Shown: positions 10,300 to 17,892 of the stretch, one piece after another
How positions within the stretch are numbered: position 1 is the first letter of the stretch
How the letters are laid out: each line of letters begins with the position of its first letter
Source of the DNA: Myxococcus terminator_A
Lineage (GTDB): Bacteria; Myxococcota; Myxococcia; Myxococcales; Myxococcaceae
Reading direction: 5' to 3'
Length of the DNA stretch: 64,000 bases
NCBI GenBank assembly: GCA_049194865.1
Contig: JBLZWL010000004.1
Span: 26,829 to 90,828, forward strand
Notes under the pieces: model-generated
The model's input: the letters and a program-made list of their open reading frames with translations, nothing else
Database searches by the model: none
Told to the model about the DNA's origin: nothing
Made by a program: the position numbers and the translations under genes

Positions 10300-10316
10300 T
10301 GGACCGATTTAGTCCA
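10300..10316 (-). promoter_or_regulatory. Candidate Rrf2/IscR-type operator in the suf promoter
   Basis: On the minus strand the site reads TGGACTAAATCGGTCCA, a perfect 5-bp inverted repeat (TGGAC / GTCCA) around an A/T-rich 7-bp centre. It resembles the cluster-dependent (type 1) IscR box core, GACT-A/T-rich-AGTC-like. It lies 71 bases upstream of the regulator start and beside an AT-rich stretch (ATTACATAT) that could be the -10 region. The same 183-bp gap drives the divergent binding-protein gene, so both promoters could be affected. Confidence 0.5.
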
Positions 10317-10412
10317 CATTGCATTTCGGGCGCGGCCCCTAAATGCCCCCGGTTGGAGGGCAAGGGGGAGAGGGCTAGGGTGGGATTCTTGCTATCCGGA
10401 GGGAATCCGCTG

Positions 10413-11642
10413 ATGCGTCCACTGCTGCTGCTCGCCACGCTCGCCCTGGCCCTGGCGGGCTGCGAGAAGAAATCCGCACCCACCGAGGCTCCCCCCACCG
10501 GACAGGCCGCCGACCCATCCAAGGCCGGAACGGCGGCGCAGGCGCCCACGGGCTCGAACAGCCCGGCGGTGGCGCCCGACGAGAAGGGCGCCATCCTGAT
10601 TGGCGAGGTGGGCAGCCTGACGGGCAGCGAGGCGACGTTCGGCGTCTCCGCGCGCAACGGCATCGAGCTGGCGCTCAACGAGGCGAACGCCGCGGGTGGA
10701 GTGCGGGGCCGCCAGCTGGCGGTGCGCGTGTACGACAGCCAGGGGCGCCCGGAGGAAGGGGCGCAGGCGGCGACGCGGCTCATCACTCAAGACAGGGTGG
10801 TGGCGATTCTGGGTGAGGCGGCCTCCTCCGTGTCCATGGCGATGGCGGAGAAGGCGCAGGTGGGCAAGGTGCCGATGATTACGCCCACCTCCACCAGCGC
10901 CGAGGTGACGAAGAAGGGCGACTACATCTTCCGCGTCTGCTTCATCGACGAGTTCCAGGGTCTGGTGATGGCGAAGTTCGCCCGGGAGAACCTGAAGCTG
11001 TCGCGAGTGGCGGTGCTGACGGACAACAAGAGCGCCTTCTCGATGGGACTGGCGGACGTGTTCACCGCGAAGTTCCAGGAGTTCGGCGGGAAGATTGTCG
11101 GCACGGAGAGCTACTCGAAGGGTGACACGGACTTCCGCGCGCAGCTCACGGCGCTCAAGCAGTTGAAGCCGGAGGCGGTGTTCGTGCCGGGGTACTACAC
11201 GGACGTGGGCATCATCGCGCGGCAGGCGCGCGAGGTGGGCTTGAAGGTTCCCTTGCTCGGCGGTGACGGCTGGGACTCCGACAAGCTGTTCGAGCTGGGT
11301 GGGTCGGCGCTGGAGGGCAGCTACTTCTCCAACCACTACTCGCCGGGCAACCCGGACCCGGTGCTCCAGTCGTTCCTGGCGCGCTACAAGGAGAAGTACG
11401 GCAGCGTGCCGGACAGCGTGGCGGCGCTGTCGTACGACGCGGCGCGGGTGCTGGTGGAGGCGCTCAAGCGCGCCCCGGACACGAGCGGCCCGGCGGTGCG
11501 CGACGCGATTGCCGCGACGAAGGACTTCCCGGGCGTGGCGGGGCGAATCACCCTGGACGCGAACCGCGACGCGGTGAAGGAAGCCGTCGTCCTGAAGGTC
11601 GCCGGCGGCAAGGCGGAGTTCGTCACCACCGTGAAGCCGTAG
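10413..11642 (+). CDS. Branched-chain amino acid-type ABC transporter substrate-binding lipoprotein
   Basis: A 409-residue periplasmic binding protein of the LivK / type 1 family. The start at 10413 has GGAGGG about ten bases upstream. Residues 1-17 form a lipoprotein signal (LALALAGC), followed by a 40-residue Ala/Pro/Gly-rich linker. The binding domain begins IGEVGSLTGSEATFGVSARNGIELALNEANAAGG, the standard Peripla_BP_6 opening, and continues with LGEAASSVSMAMAEKAQ and PMITPTSTSAEVT in the ligand pocket. No permease or ATPase gene is adjacent, so it is an orphan receptor or works with a transporter encoded elsewhere. The ligand is unknown. It is divergent from the suf operon and convergent with the first Tad cassette. 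Confidence 0.9.
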   Translation: MRPLLLLATLALALAGCEKKSAPTEAPPTGQAADPSKAGTAAQAPTGSNSPAVAPDEKGAILIGEVGSLTGSEATFGVSARNGIELALNEANAAGGVRGRQLAVRVYDSQGRPEEGAQAATRLITQDRVVAILGEAASSVSMAMAEKAQVGKVPMITPTSTSAEVTKKGDYIFRVCFIDEFQGLVMAKFARENLKLSRVAVLTDNKSAFSMGLADVFTAKFQEFGGKIVGTESYSKGDTDFRAQLTALKQLKPEAVFVPGYYTDVGIIARQAREVGLKVPLLGGDGWDSDKLFELGGSALEGSYFSNHYSPGNPDPVLQSFLARYKEKYGSVPDSVAALSYDAARVLVEALKRAPDTSGPAVRDAIAATKDFPGVAGRITLDANRDAVKEAVVLKVAGGKAEFVTTVKP

Positions 11643-11655
11643 CGGTGCGTGCCCG

Positions 11656-11682
11656 GTCCCCCGTCCTCAAGGGATGGGGGAC
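11656..11682. terminator. Hairpin terminator between convergent genes
   Basis: An 11-bp stem (GTCCCCCGTCC / GGATGGGGGAC, one G-T pair) closes a 5-nt loop just after the binding-protein stop. It overlaps the last codons of the convergent Flp-like gene, so it probably serves mainly the plus-strand gene. There is no T-run. Confidence 0.55.
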
Positions 11683-11843
11683 TGGATGACGTAGTAGATG
11701 GAGCTGAAGTACCGCTGGAGCGCGTTGAGCAGCAGCACCAGGAACGGCCAGCCCACCGTCGTGATGCCCAGCAGCGCCGCGGAGACGACGGCGTACTCCA
11801 CCATGGACTGGCCTCGAGGCTTGCGTCGATTCAGCGCGGCCAT
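11667..11843 (-). CDS. Flp-type pilin-like small protein, cassette 1
   Basis: A 58-residue protein from the ATG at 11843, which overlaps the preceding stop in TGATG; a GTG at 11849 is also possible. A short basic leader (AALNRRKPRG) precedes QSMVEYAVVSAALLG and a single hydrophobic helix, the layout of type IVb (Flp) pilins, with likely processing after the Gly. The tail LNALQRYFSSIYYVIQSPIP is nearly identical to that of the cassette 2 copy. It would be an exported or membrane-embedded pilin or pseudopilin. No prepilin peptidase, ATPase or secretin gene is in the window. Confidence 0.8.
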   Translation of the reverse strand: MAALNRRKPRGQSMVEYAVVSAALLGITTVGWPFLVLLLNALQRYFSSIYYVIQSPIP

Positions 11844-12910
11844 CAGCACTTCCCCGGATTCTGGCAGCCCATGTAGTACTCACCGCGCTGCTGGCGAGTC
11901 CTCTCGTTGTTGTTCGCTTCCCAGTCACGCCACTCGTTGTTGAAGTAGGTGCCGTTGCCCTGGCCCTGGTCGATGTCCTGGGAGGGCGCACCACTGCCTG
12001 TCTGGGCCTTGATGGAGATGCTCACGTTGCGCGGGTCGTCTCCAGCAGTGCCATCCAGCGCCACGTCGTCGGAGAGCAGCTTACGGTCGATGGCCCGCCT
12101 GACGAGCTGCTCCGCCTCGGTGGACATCTGGGTGAAGCCTGAATTCTCCTGGCTCGAATAGATGTGTGCCACGCGCACGTAGACATTGGTCGGCTCGGTG
12201 TCCTTCTGGCCGGGCCCCAGGTTCTGCTGCGCCGTCAGCGCCCACGTGTCGGTGACCAGGGCAATGCGCTCCCAGGGGAGGTAATAGGTGTCTCGGGACC
12301 TGTCCCCTTTCTTCTCCGCGTTGTCATGGACGTCACCGTCCATGTTCTCCTTCGCGAGGTCGACCTGGGAGAACTCCTGGAGGAACGTGGTCGGGAGCAG
12401 GTAGTTCTGGACGCCGCTGCGCGCCGAACAACGGATGAGGCCTCCTCGGTTGAACTGACGCATGTAGGCGGCATGCAGCGTCACGCCATAACTCCCCACC
12501 GCGTCCTGGTTGACCGTGCACTGCACCTCCTGGGCTGCTGGATGCATCCAGCAGGCATGAGCCACCAGTTCCTGGTGGTGGTGCATGCTTCGAACCTTGC
12601 ACTCCGGTGGTTCGGCCTTGTAGCTGTCCAGACCCGACTCGTGGTCGCAGTACATCAGCCGTACGAAGCGCTGGGTCTCTCCGAAGCCAGCGAAAGCCTC
12701 TCCATTCTGGGGCGTCGCGGCGTAGTCCGACACGGTGTAGTCCCAGATGGCGCTGAGCGCGGACTCCTGCGCATCCAGTACGTGGCGCAGGAGGTCATCC
12801 AGGAAGATGGCGTACATGAACACGGGGATGATGACGAGCATGCACAGCGCCGTCTCCACCGCGGCGGCGCCCCGAGCCCCACGCGTCTCACGTCTCGTCG
12901 AGGCCTTCAC
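11843..12910 (-). CDS. TadE-like pseudopilin protein, cassette 1 (mid-size member)
   Basis: A 355-residue protein with a basic N-terminus, RGARGAAAVETALCMLVIIP and a single membrane helix, the TadE-like prepilin/anchor pattern with the Glu five residues after the processing-type Gly. The remaining 310 residues are extracytoplasmic and carry paired cysteines (LMYCDHESGLDS, HACWMHP, QCTVN, RCSARSGVQNYLLP and a C-terminal GCQNPGKC), suggesting disulfides. It is a close paralogue of the protein at 16762-17892 throughout. It overlaps the large TadG-like gene upstream by four bases and the Flp gene downstream by TGATG. Function beyond Tad-type surface-structure assembly is unknown. Confidence 0.82.
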   Translation of the reverse strand: MKASTRRETRGARGAAAVETALCMLVIIPVFMYAIFLDDLLRHVLDAQESALSAIWDYTVSDYAATPQNGEAFAGFGETQRFVRLMYCDHESGLDSYKAEPPECKVRSMHHHQELVAHACWMHPAAQEVQCTVNQDAVGSYGVTLHAAYMRQFNRGGLIRCSARSGVQNYLLPTTFLQEFSQVDLAKENMDGDVHDNAEKKGDRSRDTYYLPWERIALVTDTWALTAQQNLGPGQKDTEPTNVYVRVAHIYSSQENSGFTQMSTEAEQLVRRAIDRKLLSDDVALDGTAGDDPRNVSISIKAQTGSGAPSQDIDQGQGNGTYFNNEWRDWEANNNERTRQQRGEYYMGCQNPGKC

Positions 12911-14469
12911 AGTGACACCCCCGGTGCGTCGGCGATGGTGGCCGCGTCGGAGTTGCCCGCATCCTCCAGTACACGCCTGGCCTCCGGCGCGGTGAAGGGA
13001 TGCAGCTTGGCGCGCCAGTACGGAGCGAAGAGGTTGGGCGGCTCCGCCCAGCCTCCCTGCTTGAAGCGGTGGTAGTACACGAGCGACTTGGACATGGCCG
13101 TGCCGTCGGCCGCCGACAGCGTGAGGCTCCCAGAGCCCTGAGCACCGTGCTCGAACTTCACGGAGCGCGAGCTGTTGAGTTCCCAGGGTGCCTTCTTCAG
13201 GTCACCCACGTTCAGCCTCATCGAGTAGTAGCTGTAGACACGCGGCTGGCCCCAGTCACGGCTCGCATTGGGATTGGCGCGGTACTTCATGAAGCAGTTG
13301 CCGGAGCCCGCGCAGGAGGTGAGCGCCTTCGCGTTGGTGCCCTCGAAGCGGTGCTGGCCCCGGTGCTGCTGGCCTCCATTCTCGTGGCCTCCACCGTTGG
13401 CGTCGCTCCAGACGGTGGTGTCGTAGTCCGATGACACGGTGTTGTGCTCCCACATATGCCGTACCGAGCCCTCCTCGGCGGCGGCGATGGTGGAGCCCTG
13501 GTTTCCACCACTCGAGCCCCCACTGAAGACCCGGGACTTGTTCTGGACCGCCTTGGCGGACCCGTCGTGCTGAAGCACCACGTAGCTTCCCGACTTCGGG
13601 ATATCCTTGAGCTTCTTGAGGAAGTCCGGGTGCAGATGCTTCGGCGGGGTACCGCTGCCGTTGCGGTTCGCCGGCCAGTCCGAGCGGCTCGCATTGCCTA
13701 TCTCCGTCACGACGCGGGCACGGGCCTCTGGCGAGGTATTCGCCACGCTTCCCTGGCACTGCATGCCATCCACGGCGCAGTTGAACTCGTTGGCGTTCAT
13801 GCCCCCAACCGCCGAGGACAGCTCGCCCACGTTCGGAGCCGTGTCGTTCTTGAGCTGGGACAGGCCGTGGCTCGAACCGTCCTTCACCGCCTGGAGGGTC
13901 TTCTCGTGGATCTCCCGCTGGGACGTGTGGACATTGTCCACCATGAGGTCCAGTCCCTCCATCGCTTTACGGAAGGTCCCCTCGAGACCGCGTACATTGC
14001 TGTCGACCTTCAGGGCTTCCTTCTCGAACTTGTCCCGAATGTCAGCGGCGTCCATCGCGTGCTTGCAGTGGTCACACATGCCCCTGCAAGCAACGCAGAG
14101 GCCTGTCTCGATTTTGAAAATCGTACTGAAGTTGTCCCTGCCCGCCCGCAGCATCTCGCCCGTGACGCTCGCGGCGGCCATGTACGCGTGGAGACTGTTC
14201 ATCGCCACGTAGGAGCCCGCGATAGCACGATTGCTGACCGCGTAGTAGTTGAGCGCGCGTGCCTCCAGCACGGCCATGGAGAACGACATGGCGTCGCTGT
14301 GCTGCTGCAGGCTCATCTTCTGGCGCAGCGCATGGCTGAGGTTGAAGCTCAGCGTCACCATCAACGCCAGCACCAGGAAGGACAGCGAGCCCAGGACGAT
14401 AGCCTGCCCGCGCCGCGAACGACGATGCGAATTCCTTACGACTGCGGATAGGTGAACGGAAAGAGGCAT
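12907..14469 (-). CDS. Large TadG-like protein with Cys motifs, cassette 1
   Basis: A 520-residue protein. After a basic leader it has RGQAIVLGSLSFLVLALMVT, one membrane helix and SHALRQKMSLQQHSD, which fits the TadE/G-like Tad domain (PF13400 type). The long exported region has an unusual CxxCxxxCxxC set at Cys125/128/132/135 followed by His, a conserved NEFNCAVDGMQCQG segment and a CAGSGNCFMKYRANP segment. The protein at 17889-19454 has the same features in the same order. The 34-base overlap with the upstream gene and the 4-base overlap with the downstream gene indicate one transcript. The Cys set could bind metal or form disulfides; this cannot be decided by eye. Confidence 0.82.
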   Translation of the reverse strand: MPLSVHLSAVVRNSHRRSRRGQAIVLGSLSFLVLALMVTLSFNLSHALRQKMSLQQHSDAMSFSMAVLEARALNYYAVSNRAIAGSYVAMNSLHAYMAAASVTGEMLRAGRDNFSTIFKIETGLCVACRGMCDHCKHAMDAADIRDKFEKEALKVDSNVRGLEGTFRKAMEGLDLMVDNVHTSQREIHEKTLQAVKDGSSHGLSQLKNDTAPNVGELSSAVGGMNANEFNCAVDGMQCQGSVANTSPEARARVVTEIGNASRSDWPANRNGSGTPPKHLHPDFLKKLKDIPKSGSYVVLQHDGSAKAVQNKSRVFSGGSSGGNQGSTIAAAEEGSVRHMWEHNTVSSDYDTTVWSDANGGGHENGGQQHRGQHRFEGTNAKALTSCAGSGNCFMKYRANPNASRDWGQPRVYSYYSMRLNVGDLKKAPWELNSSRSVKFEHGAQGSGSLTLSAADGTAMSKSLVYYHRFKQGGWAEPPNLFAPYWRAKLHPFTAPEARRVLEDAGNSDAATIADAPGVSL

Positions 14470-15245
14470 TCGTTCCTCGGGGGCACATCGTCGGTGTCGA
14501 GATAAAGGTTCGACTGCATCCGCATGTTGTAGGAGGCACGAATGGGGGCGATGTACATGCCCTGCGATGCAGCGCTGTCGTAGGGATTCTCTCCCGTGGA
14601 TTTGCTTCCAAACTTGCGCCTCGCCACCCTGGCCTTCTCACGCGCCTTCGCCTCGCCCAGGCGCAGCGACATGTGCATGTCCCGCGCGCGTGCCGCGTTG
14701 TAGATGACCCGGTCCGCGAACGGGATGACGAGCCGATAGTTGAACGTCACCTGAATGCGCAGCTTGGTGCGGTGGCTTTGCTTCCAGTCGCCGCCCGTCG
14801 CGTTGTCGGGGTCGTCGAAGTCCAGCTCGCCGCTTCCGCTCACGTGCTCTCTCGTGGGCCCGCAGACGGTGACCTCGGCGTACTTCAAGCCGGTGGTCCC
14901 TATCGTGTTACCCTGCATATCGTTCCACTTGTCCGTGAACTCCTGCCCGCTGTTCACCGGCTTGACGTATTCGATGCCGTCCGGCCCGGGGGCGCGCTTG
15001 GCCATCATCGGAAGGAGCACGGCGACGGCCGCCTTCTCCATCTCCTTCACGCTGGCGTTGTGGAGGGAGCCGGCCCGCACCGCTTTGTAGGCGGCGTACT
15101 TGGTCAGGAGTCGGGCCTGGTGCATCAACCCCAGTTGCAGGATGCCCAGGATGAGGAAGACGAAGAGCGGCAGGACCACCGCGGACTCCACCGCAGCCTG
15201 TCCTGACTGTGCCCTTGCACTGTGAAAGCAGAGGCGACATCGCAT
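14436..15245 (-). CDS. TadE-like protein, cassette 1 (first gene)
   Basis: First gene of cassette 1, 269 residues from the ATG at 15245. QSGQAAVESAVVLPLFVFLILG is the TadE signature: Gly, small residues, Glu, then the membrane helix. It is followed by LGLMHQARLLTKYAAYKAVRAGSLHNA. The same start logic fits its paralogue (20218). A GTG at 15272 is in frame, but its AAGGAGG lies too close to act on it. The rest is extracytoplasmic and ends with FPFTY, near-identical to the paralogue's FPFSY. It is likely a minor pseudopilin or assembly factor of a Tad-type machine. Confidence 0.82.
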   Translation of the reverse strand: MRCRLCFHSARAQSGQAAVESAVVLPLFVFLILGILQLGLMHQARLLTKYAAYKAVRAGSLHNASVKEMEKAAVAVLLPMMAKRAPGPDGIEYVKPVNSGQEFTDKWNDMQGNTIGTTGLKYAEVTVCGPTREHVSGSGELDFDDPDNATGGDWKQSHRTKLRIQVTFNYRLVIPFADRVIYNAARARDMHMSLRLGEAKAREKARVARRKFGSKSTGENPYDSAASQGMYIAPIRASYNMRMQSNLYLDTDDVPPRNECLFPFTYPQS

Positions 15246-15698
15246 ACACCAATCACTACCAGCCCACAGCACCCTCCTTCAAATCCCCGGGACTCGAAAC
15301 TTCCATTCCAAACCCGGAGTGTTGCCCCCTACACACGAATGACAAACATTCCCCACGGGCCGTTGTCTTCGCCACAAATCCGGCGCCCGGCTGCCTGCCC
15401 TCACGAGCACCCAACAAATACAGCCATGCCCTCTCGTGGAAACCCACGACACCCAGAAATGACAAACACCCGACATCATTGAGAGGCGCGAGGGCCCATA
15501 CGCAGCCCGCTCGCACGTAGAGCAACCAGACGTCCGGCGCTCACGACAGGGCAGCCAGCACGATGTCTAAAGGAAAACACGTACGGGGAAACACGGGCCG
15601 GCGCTCACGTGCGGATGGCCCGCACGGACCCGCTCACGACGCCCGTGGTTCGCGCCCCTGCCACGGCCTCGCCGCGCGCGGGGGGCGGCCCCACGTCG
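15246..15698 (-). promoter_or_regulatory. Intergenic leader of cassette 1
   Basis: These 453 bases lie between the first gene of cassette 1 and the last gene of cassette 2. They are visibly poorer in G+C than the flanking genes and hold no convincing gene; open frames of about 100 codons on both strands lack ribosome sites and protein-like composition. The region must hold the cassette 1 promoter. It contains AATGACAAACA twice (15338 and 15458), the first within the palindrome GAATG-ACAAA-CATTC at 15337-15351. Confidence 0.5.
15338..15468. repeat. Direct repeat AATGACAAACA, two copies 120 bp apart
   Basis: Exact 11-bp copies lie at 15338-15348 and 15458-15468, in the leader of cassette 1. 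The spacing is close to a whole number of helical turns, as expected for paired protein-binding sites, but no known regulator motif was recognised. Confidence 0.45.
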
Positions 15699-15911
15699 CT
15701 ACGGAATCGGAGACTGGATGACGTAGTAGATGGAGCCGAAGTACCGCTGCAGCGCGTTCAGCAGCTGCACCAGGAACGGCCAGCCCATCACCGTGAAGCC
15801 CATCAGCGCGGCCGTGACGGTGGCGTACTCCACCATCGACTGACCACGCGCCCGAACAAGCCCCAGCCTCCGGGGTGACTTCGCCATCGCTACATCCTTC
15901 CTGTCATTCAT
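15699..15911 (-). CDS. Flp-type pilin-like small protein, cassette 2
   Basis: A protein of 70 residues from the ATG at 15911, which overlaps the previous stop in an ATGA, or 62 residues from the ATG at 15887, which has AAGGA seven bases upstream. A basic leader (PRRLGLVRARG) precedes QSMVEYATVTAALMG and a single helix, then LNALQRYFGSIYYVIQSPIP, almost the same tail as the cassette 1 copy. It is a type IVb (Flp) pilin candidate with predicted cleavage after ARG. Confidence 0.8.
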   Translation of the reverse strand: MNDRKDVAMAKSPRRLGLVRARGQSMVEYATVTAALMGFTVMGWPFLVQLLNALQRYFGSIYYVIQSPIP

Positions 15912-16762
15912 GGCACGGCACCTCGCTGGAGCAGCGAGAGCTGCAGCTCGACGCCGGACTCCTGCCCGCGCGTGCGCAAGGTGGCCCGCCCCAGGGTGGT
16001 TCCCTTCATCAACTCGAACGCGATGCCATTCGCATCCACCGGCTCCACCGCCCCCACGTCCCAGCCCTTCTCCGTCAGCAAGTTCCGGTACTTCTCACCG
16101 ACGGAGGAGGGAGCCGCCTCCGGAAGCTGGCCGGAGACGACGTGGTGCGAGGCGCCCTCCATGGAGAACGAGAGCGTAATCGGCTCGCTCAGCTCGGGCG
16201 GCAACGGAATCCAGGGCGGCACGCGCGAGGCCCGCTTCAACAGCGGCGCCACCTGCCCCGCCGACACGAAGCCCAGCGTCTCGCCACCCTGCGCCAGCAC
16301 GGAGACCAGCCGCATCTCCTCCGTGGCCGGGCTCCAGTACCCCACCCAGCCCCCGTTCTCCCCATGGCGCTCGCCGAGCACCGGCAGCCCGTTGTCCAAC
16401 AACACCTGCCGGTAGTGCGACAACACCTGCTCCGGCGTGTCCTTCGTGGAGAACCACGCCACGGCGATGGGCACGTCGGGGCCCAGGTAGTCCACGGCGA
16501 GCAGCTCCGCGCGGCTCGCCCTGGGATACGCGGGGAAGTGCACCAGCGCGCGCTTCAGCGCGGCCTCCTCCCCGGGCGGGCGGCTCCCCGGGGGCTTCGG
16601 GGCAGGCGCATCATCGAGCGAAGGCGGAGGAGACCACTCCTCGGTGACGTCGCGCCGCCCGTAGACGGCGCCCTCCCAGGCAAAGCCAATCAACGAGCCC
16701 ACCACGGCCACGGAGAACAGCAGCGCGGGCACGCGGATGACCAGGCTCGAGGCACGAGGCAT
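15908..16762 (-). CDS. Membrane-anchored hypothetical protein inserted in Tad cassette 2
   Basis: A 284-residue protein from the ATG at 16762, which overlaps the preceding stop as TGATG. One N-terminal membrane helix (VIRVPALLFSVAVVGSLIGFA) is followed by a Pro-rich linker and an exported domain. It contains WFSTKDTPEQVLSHYRQVLLDNGLPV and a second similar unit near GEKYRNLLTEKGWDVGAVEP, which suggests a duplicated fold of the kind seen in proteins that score hydropathy-poor alpha/beta repeats. I do not recognise a family. Cassette 1 has no equivalent: there the mid-size TadE-like gene overlaps the Flp gene directly. Its coupling at both ends shows that it is a true operon member. Confidence 0.75.
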   Translation of the reverse strand: MPRASSLVIRVPALLFSVAVVGSLIGFAWEGAVYGRRDVTEEWSPPPSLDDAPAPKPPGSRPPGEEAALKRALVHFPAYPRASRAELLAVDYLGPDVPIAVAWFSTKDTPEQVLSHYRQVLLDNGLPVLGERHGENGGWVGYWSPATEEMRLVSVLAQGGETLGFVSAGQVAPLLKRASRVPPWIPLPPELSEPITLSFSMEGASHHVVSGQLPEAAPSSVGEKYRNLLTEKGWDVGAVEPVDANGIAFELMKGTTLGRATLRTRGQESGVELQLSLLQRGAVP

Positions 16763-17892
16763 CAGCACTGCTCCGACTGGGCACAGCCCAGGTAGTTGTT
16801 CCCCCGGGCGTTGTGCGTGGCCTCGTTGTTGTCCTTGTCCCAGTCCTTCCACTCGCTGTTGAAGTAGCTGGCGCTCCCGCCGTTCTGCTGCAGCTGCTGC
16901 ACCGGCCCACCGCTCGACGGGAAGGGCTTGATGGAGAGGCTGGGCTCGCGCGGATCATCACCCGGAGGCATGTCATCCAGGCGGATGTCGCTGCTGAGCA
17001 CCTCCTGCGTGGCCTCGCTGACGAACGCCTCGGCGGCCGAGGACATCTGGGTGTACCCGGAGTTGTCCTCGTTCTTGTAGATCTGCGCCAGGCGCACGTA
17101 GAGGTCCTCCTCGTCGCCGTTCTCCGTCCCCGGCTCCATGTTCGCCTCCTTGGTGAGCGCCCATGTGTCGGTGACGATGGCGATGCGCTCCCAGGGCAGC
17201 AGGTAGACGTCTCCCTCGAGCCCGCGCGGGTCGTCCTGCAAGTCGCCGCCCTGCGCGTTGCTGTGGATGCCGTTGCCGCGCTTCTTCGTCTCCCGCGCCA
17301 GGTTCACCTGACTGAAGTCCTGGAGGAAGGTCTTGGGCAGCAGGTAGTTCTGCACGCCCAGCCGCGCCGAGCAGCGGATGACGCCGCCCTTGCCGAACTG
17401 GTCCATGTACGACTGGTGCAGGTCCACGTTGTACGCGCCCGCGGGACCGCCGCCACCGCCGCCATTGGGGTCGGCCGTGTTCAGCGTGCACTGCACCTGC
17501 TGCGCCCCCGGGTTGAGCCAGCACGCATGCGCGGACACCTCCGCGTGGTGGCCCTCGTCATTCTCACACTCCGGTCCCTTGCCGGGACCGAAGCTGTCCA
17601 GGCCCGACTCGTGGTCGCAGTACTGCAGCCGCGCGTAGTACTGCGCGCCATTGAAGCCATAGAAGGGCTCCGCCGCGCCGCCCTCGGGGGGAGGGTTCTT
17701 CGGCTTGGTCGGATAGTCCTGCACGGCGTAATCCCAGACAGTGGACAGCGCCGTCTCTTGCGAGTCCAGCGCGTGCCTCAGCAGGTCATCCACGAAGAGC
17801 GCGTACATGAACACCGGGATGATGACCAACATGCACAGCGCCGTCTCCACGGCGGCCGCGCCCCTGGCGGCTCGATGTCCGGAAGTCTTCAC
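16762..17892 (-). CDS. TadE-like pseudopilin protein, cassette 2 (mid-size member)
   Basis: A 376-residue paralogue of the protein at 11843-12910. It starts MKTSGHRAARGAAAVETALCMLVIIPVF with the same membrane helix and VDDLLRHALDSQETALS, then shares the cysteine landmarks (QYCDHESGLDSF, HACWLNPGAQQVQC, RCSARLGVQNYLLPKTFLQDFSQVNLA) and the ending GCAQSEQC. It differs by a Gly-rich insertion (NGGGGGGPAG) and a longer Pro-rich loop. It overlaps the large TadG-like gene by four bases. It is probably a surface-structure component, with cysteines suited to disulfides. Confidence 0.82.
   Translation of the reverse strand: MKTSGHRAARGAAAVETALCMLVIIPVFMYALFVDDLLRHALDSQETALSTVWDYAVQDYPTKPKNPPPEGGAAEPFYGFNGAQYYARLQYCDHESGLDSFGPGKGPECENDEGHHAEVSAHACWLNPGAQQVQCTLNTADPNGGGGGGPAGAYNVDLHQSYMDQFGKGGVIRCSARLGVQNYLLPKTFLQDFSQVNLARETKKRGNGIHSNAQGGDLQDDPRGLEGDVYLLPWERIAIVTDTWALTKEANMEPGTENGDEEDLYVRLAQIYKNEDNSGYTQMSSAAEAFVSEATQEVLSSDIRLDDMPPGDDPREPSLSIKPFPSSGGPVQQLQQNGGSASYFNSEWKDWDKDNNEATHNARGNNYLGCAQSEQC

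Noticed and set aside
15410..15427. Sigma-54-like element (minus strand TGGC...TTGTTG) in the cassette 1 leader
   Set aside because: The GG-N10-GC spacing is not met: the -12 position shows TG, so it is not a convincing -24/-12 promoter.
15209..15520. Plus-strand open frame of 103 codons in the cassette 1 leader
   Set aside because: No ribosome site, no homologue-like content and it runs into the promoter region of the minus-strand cassette.
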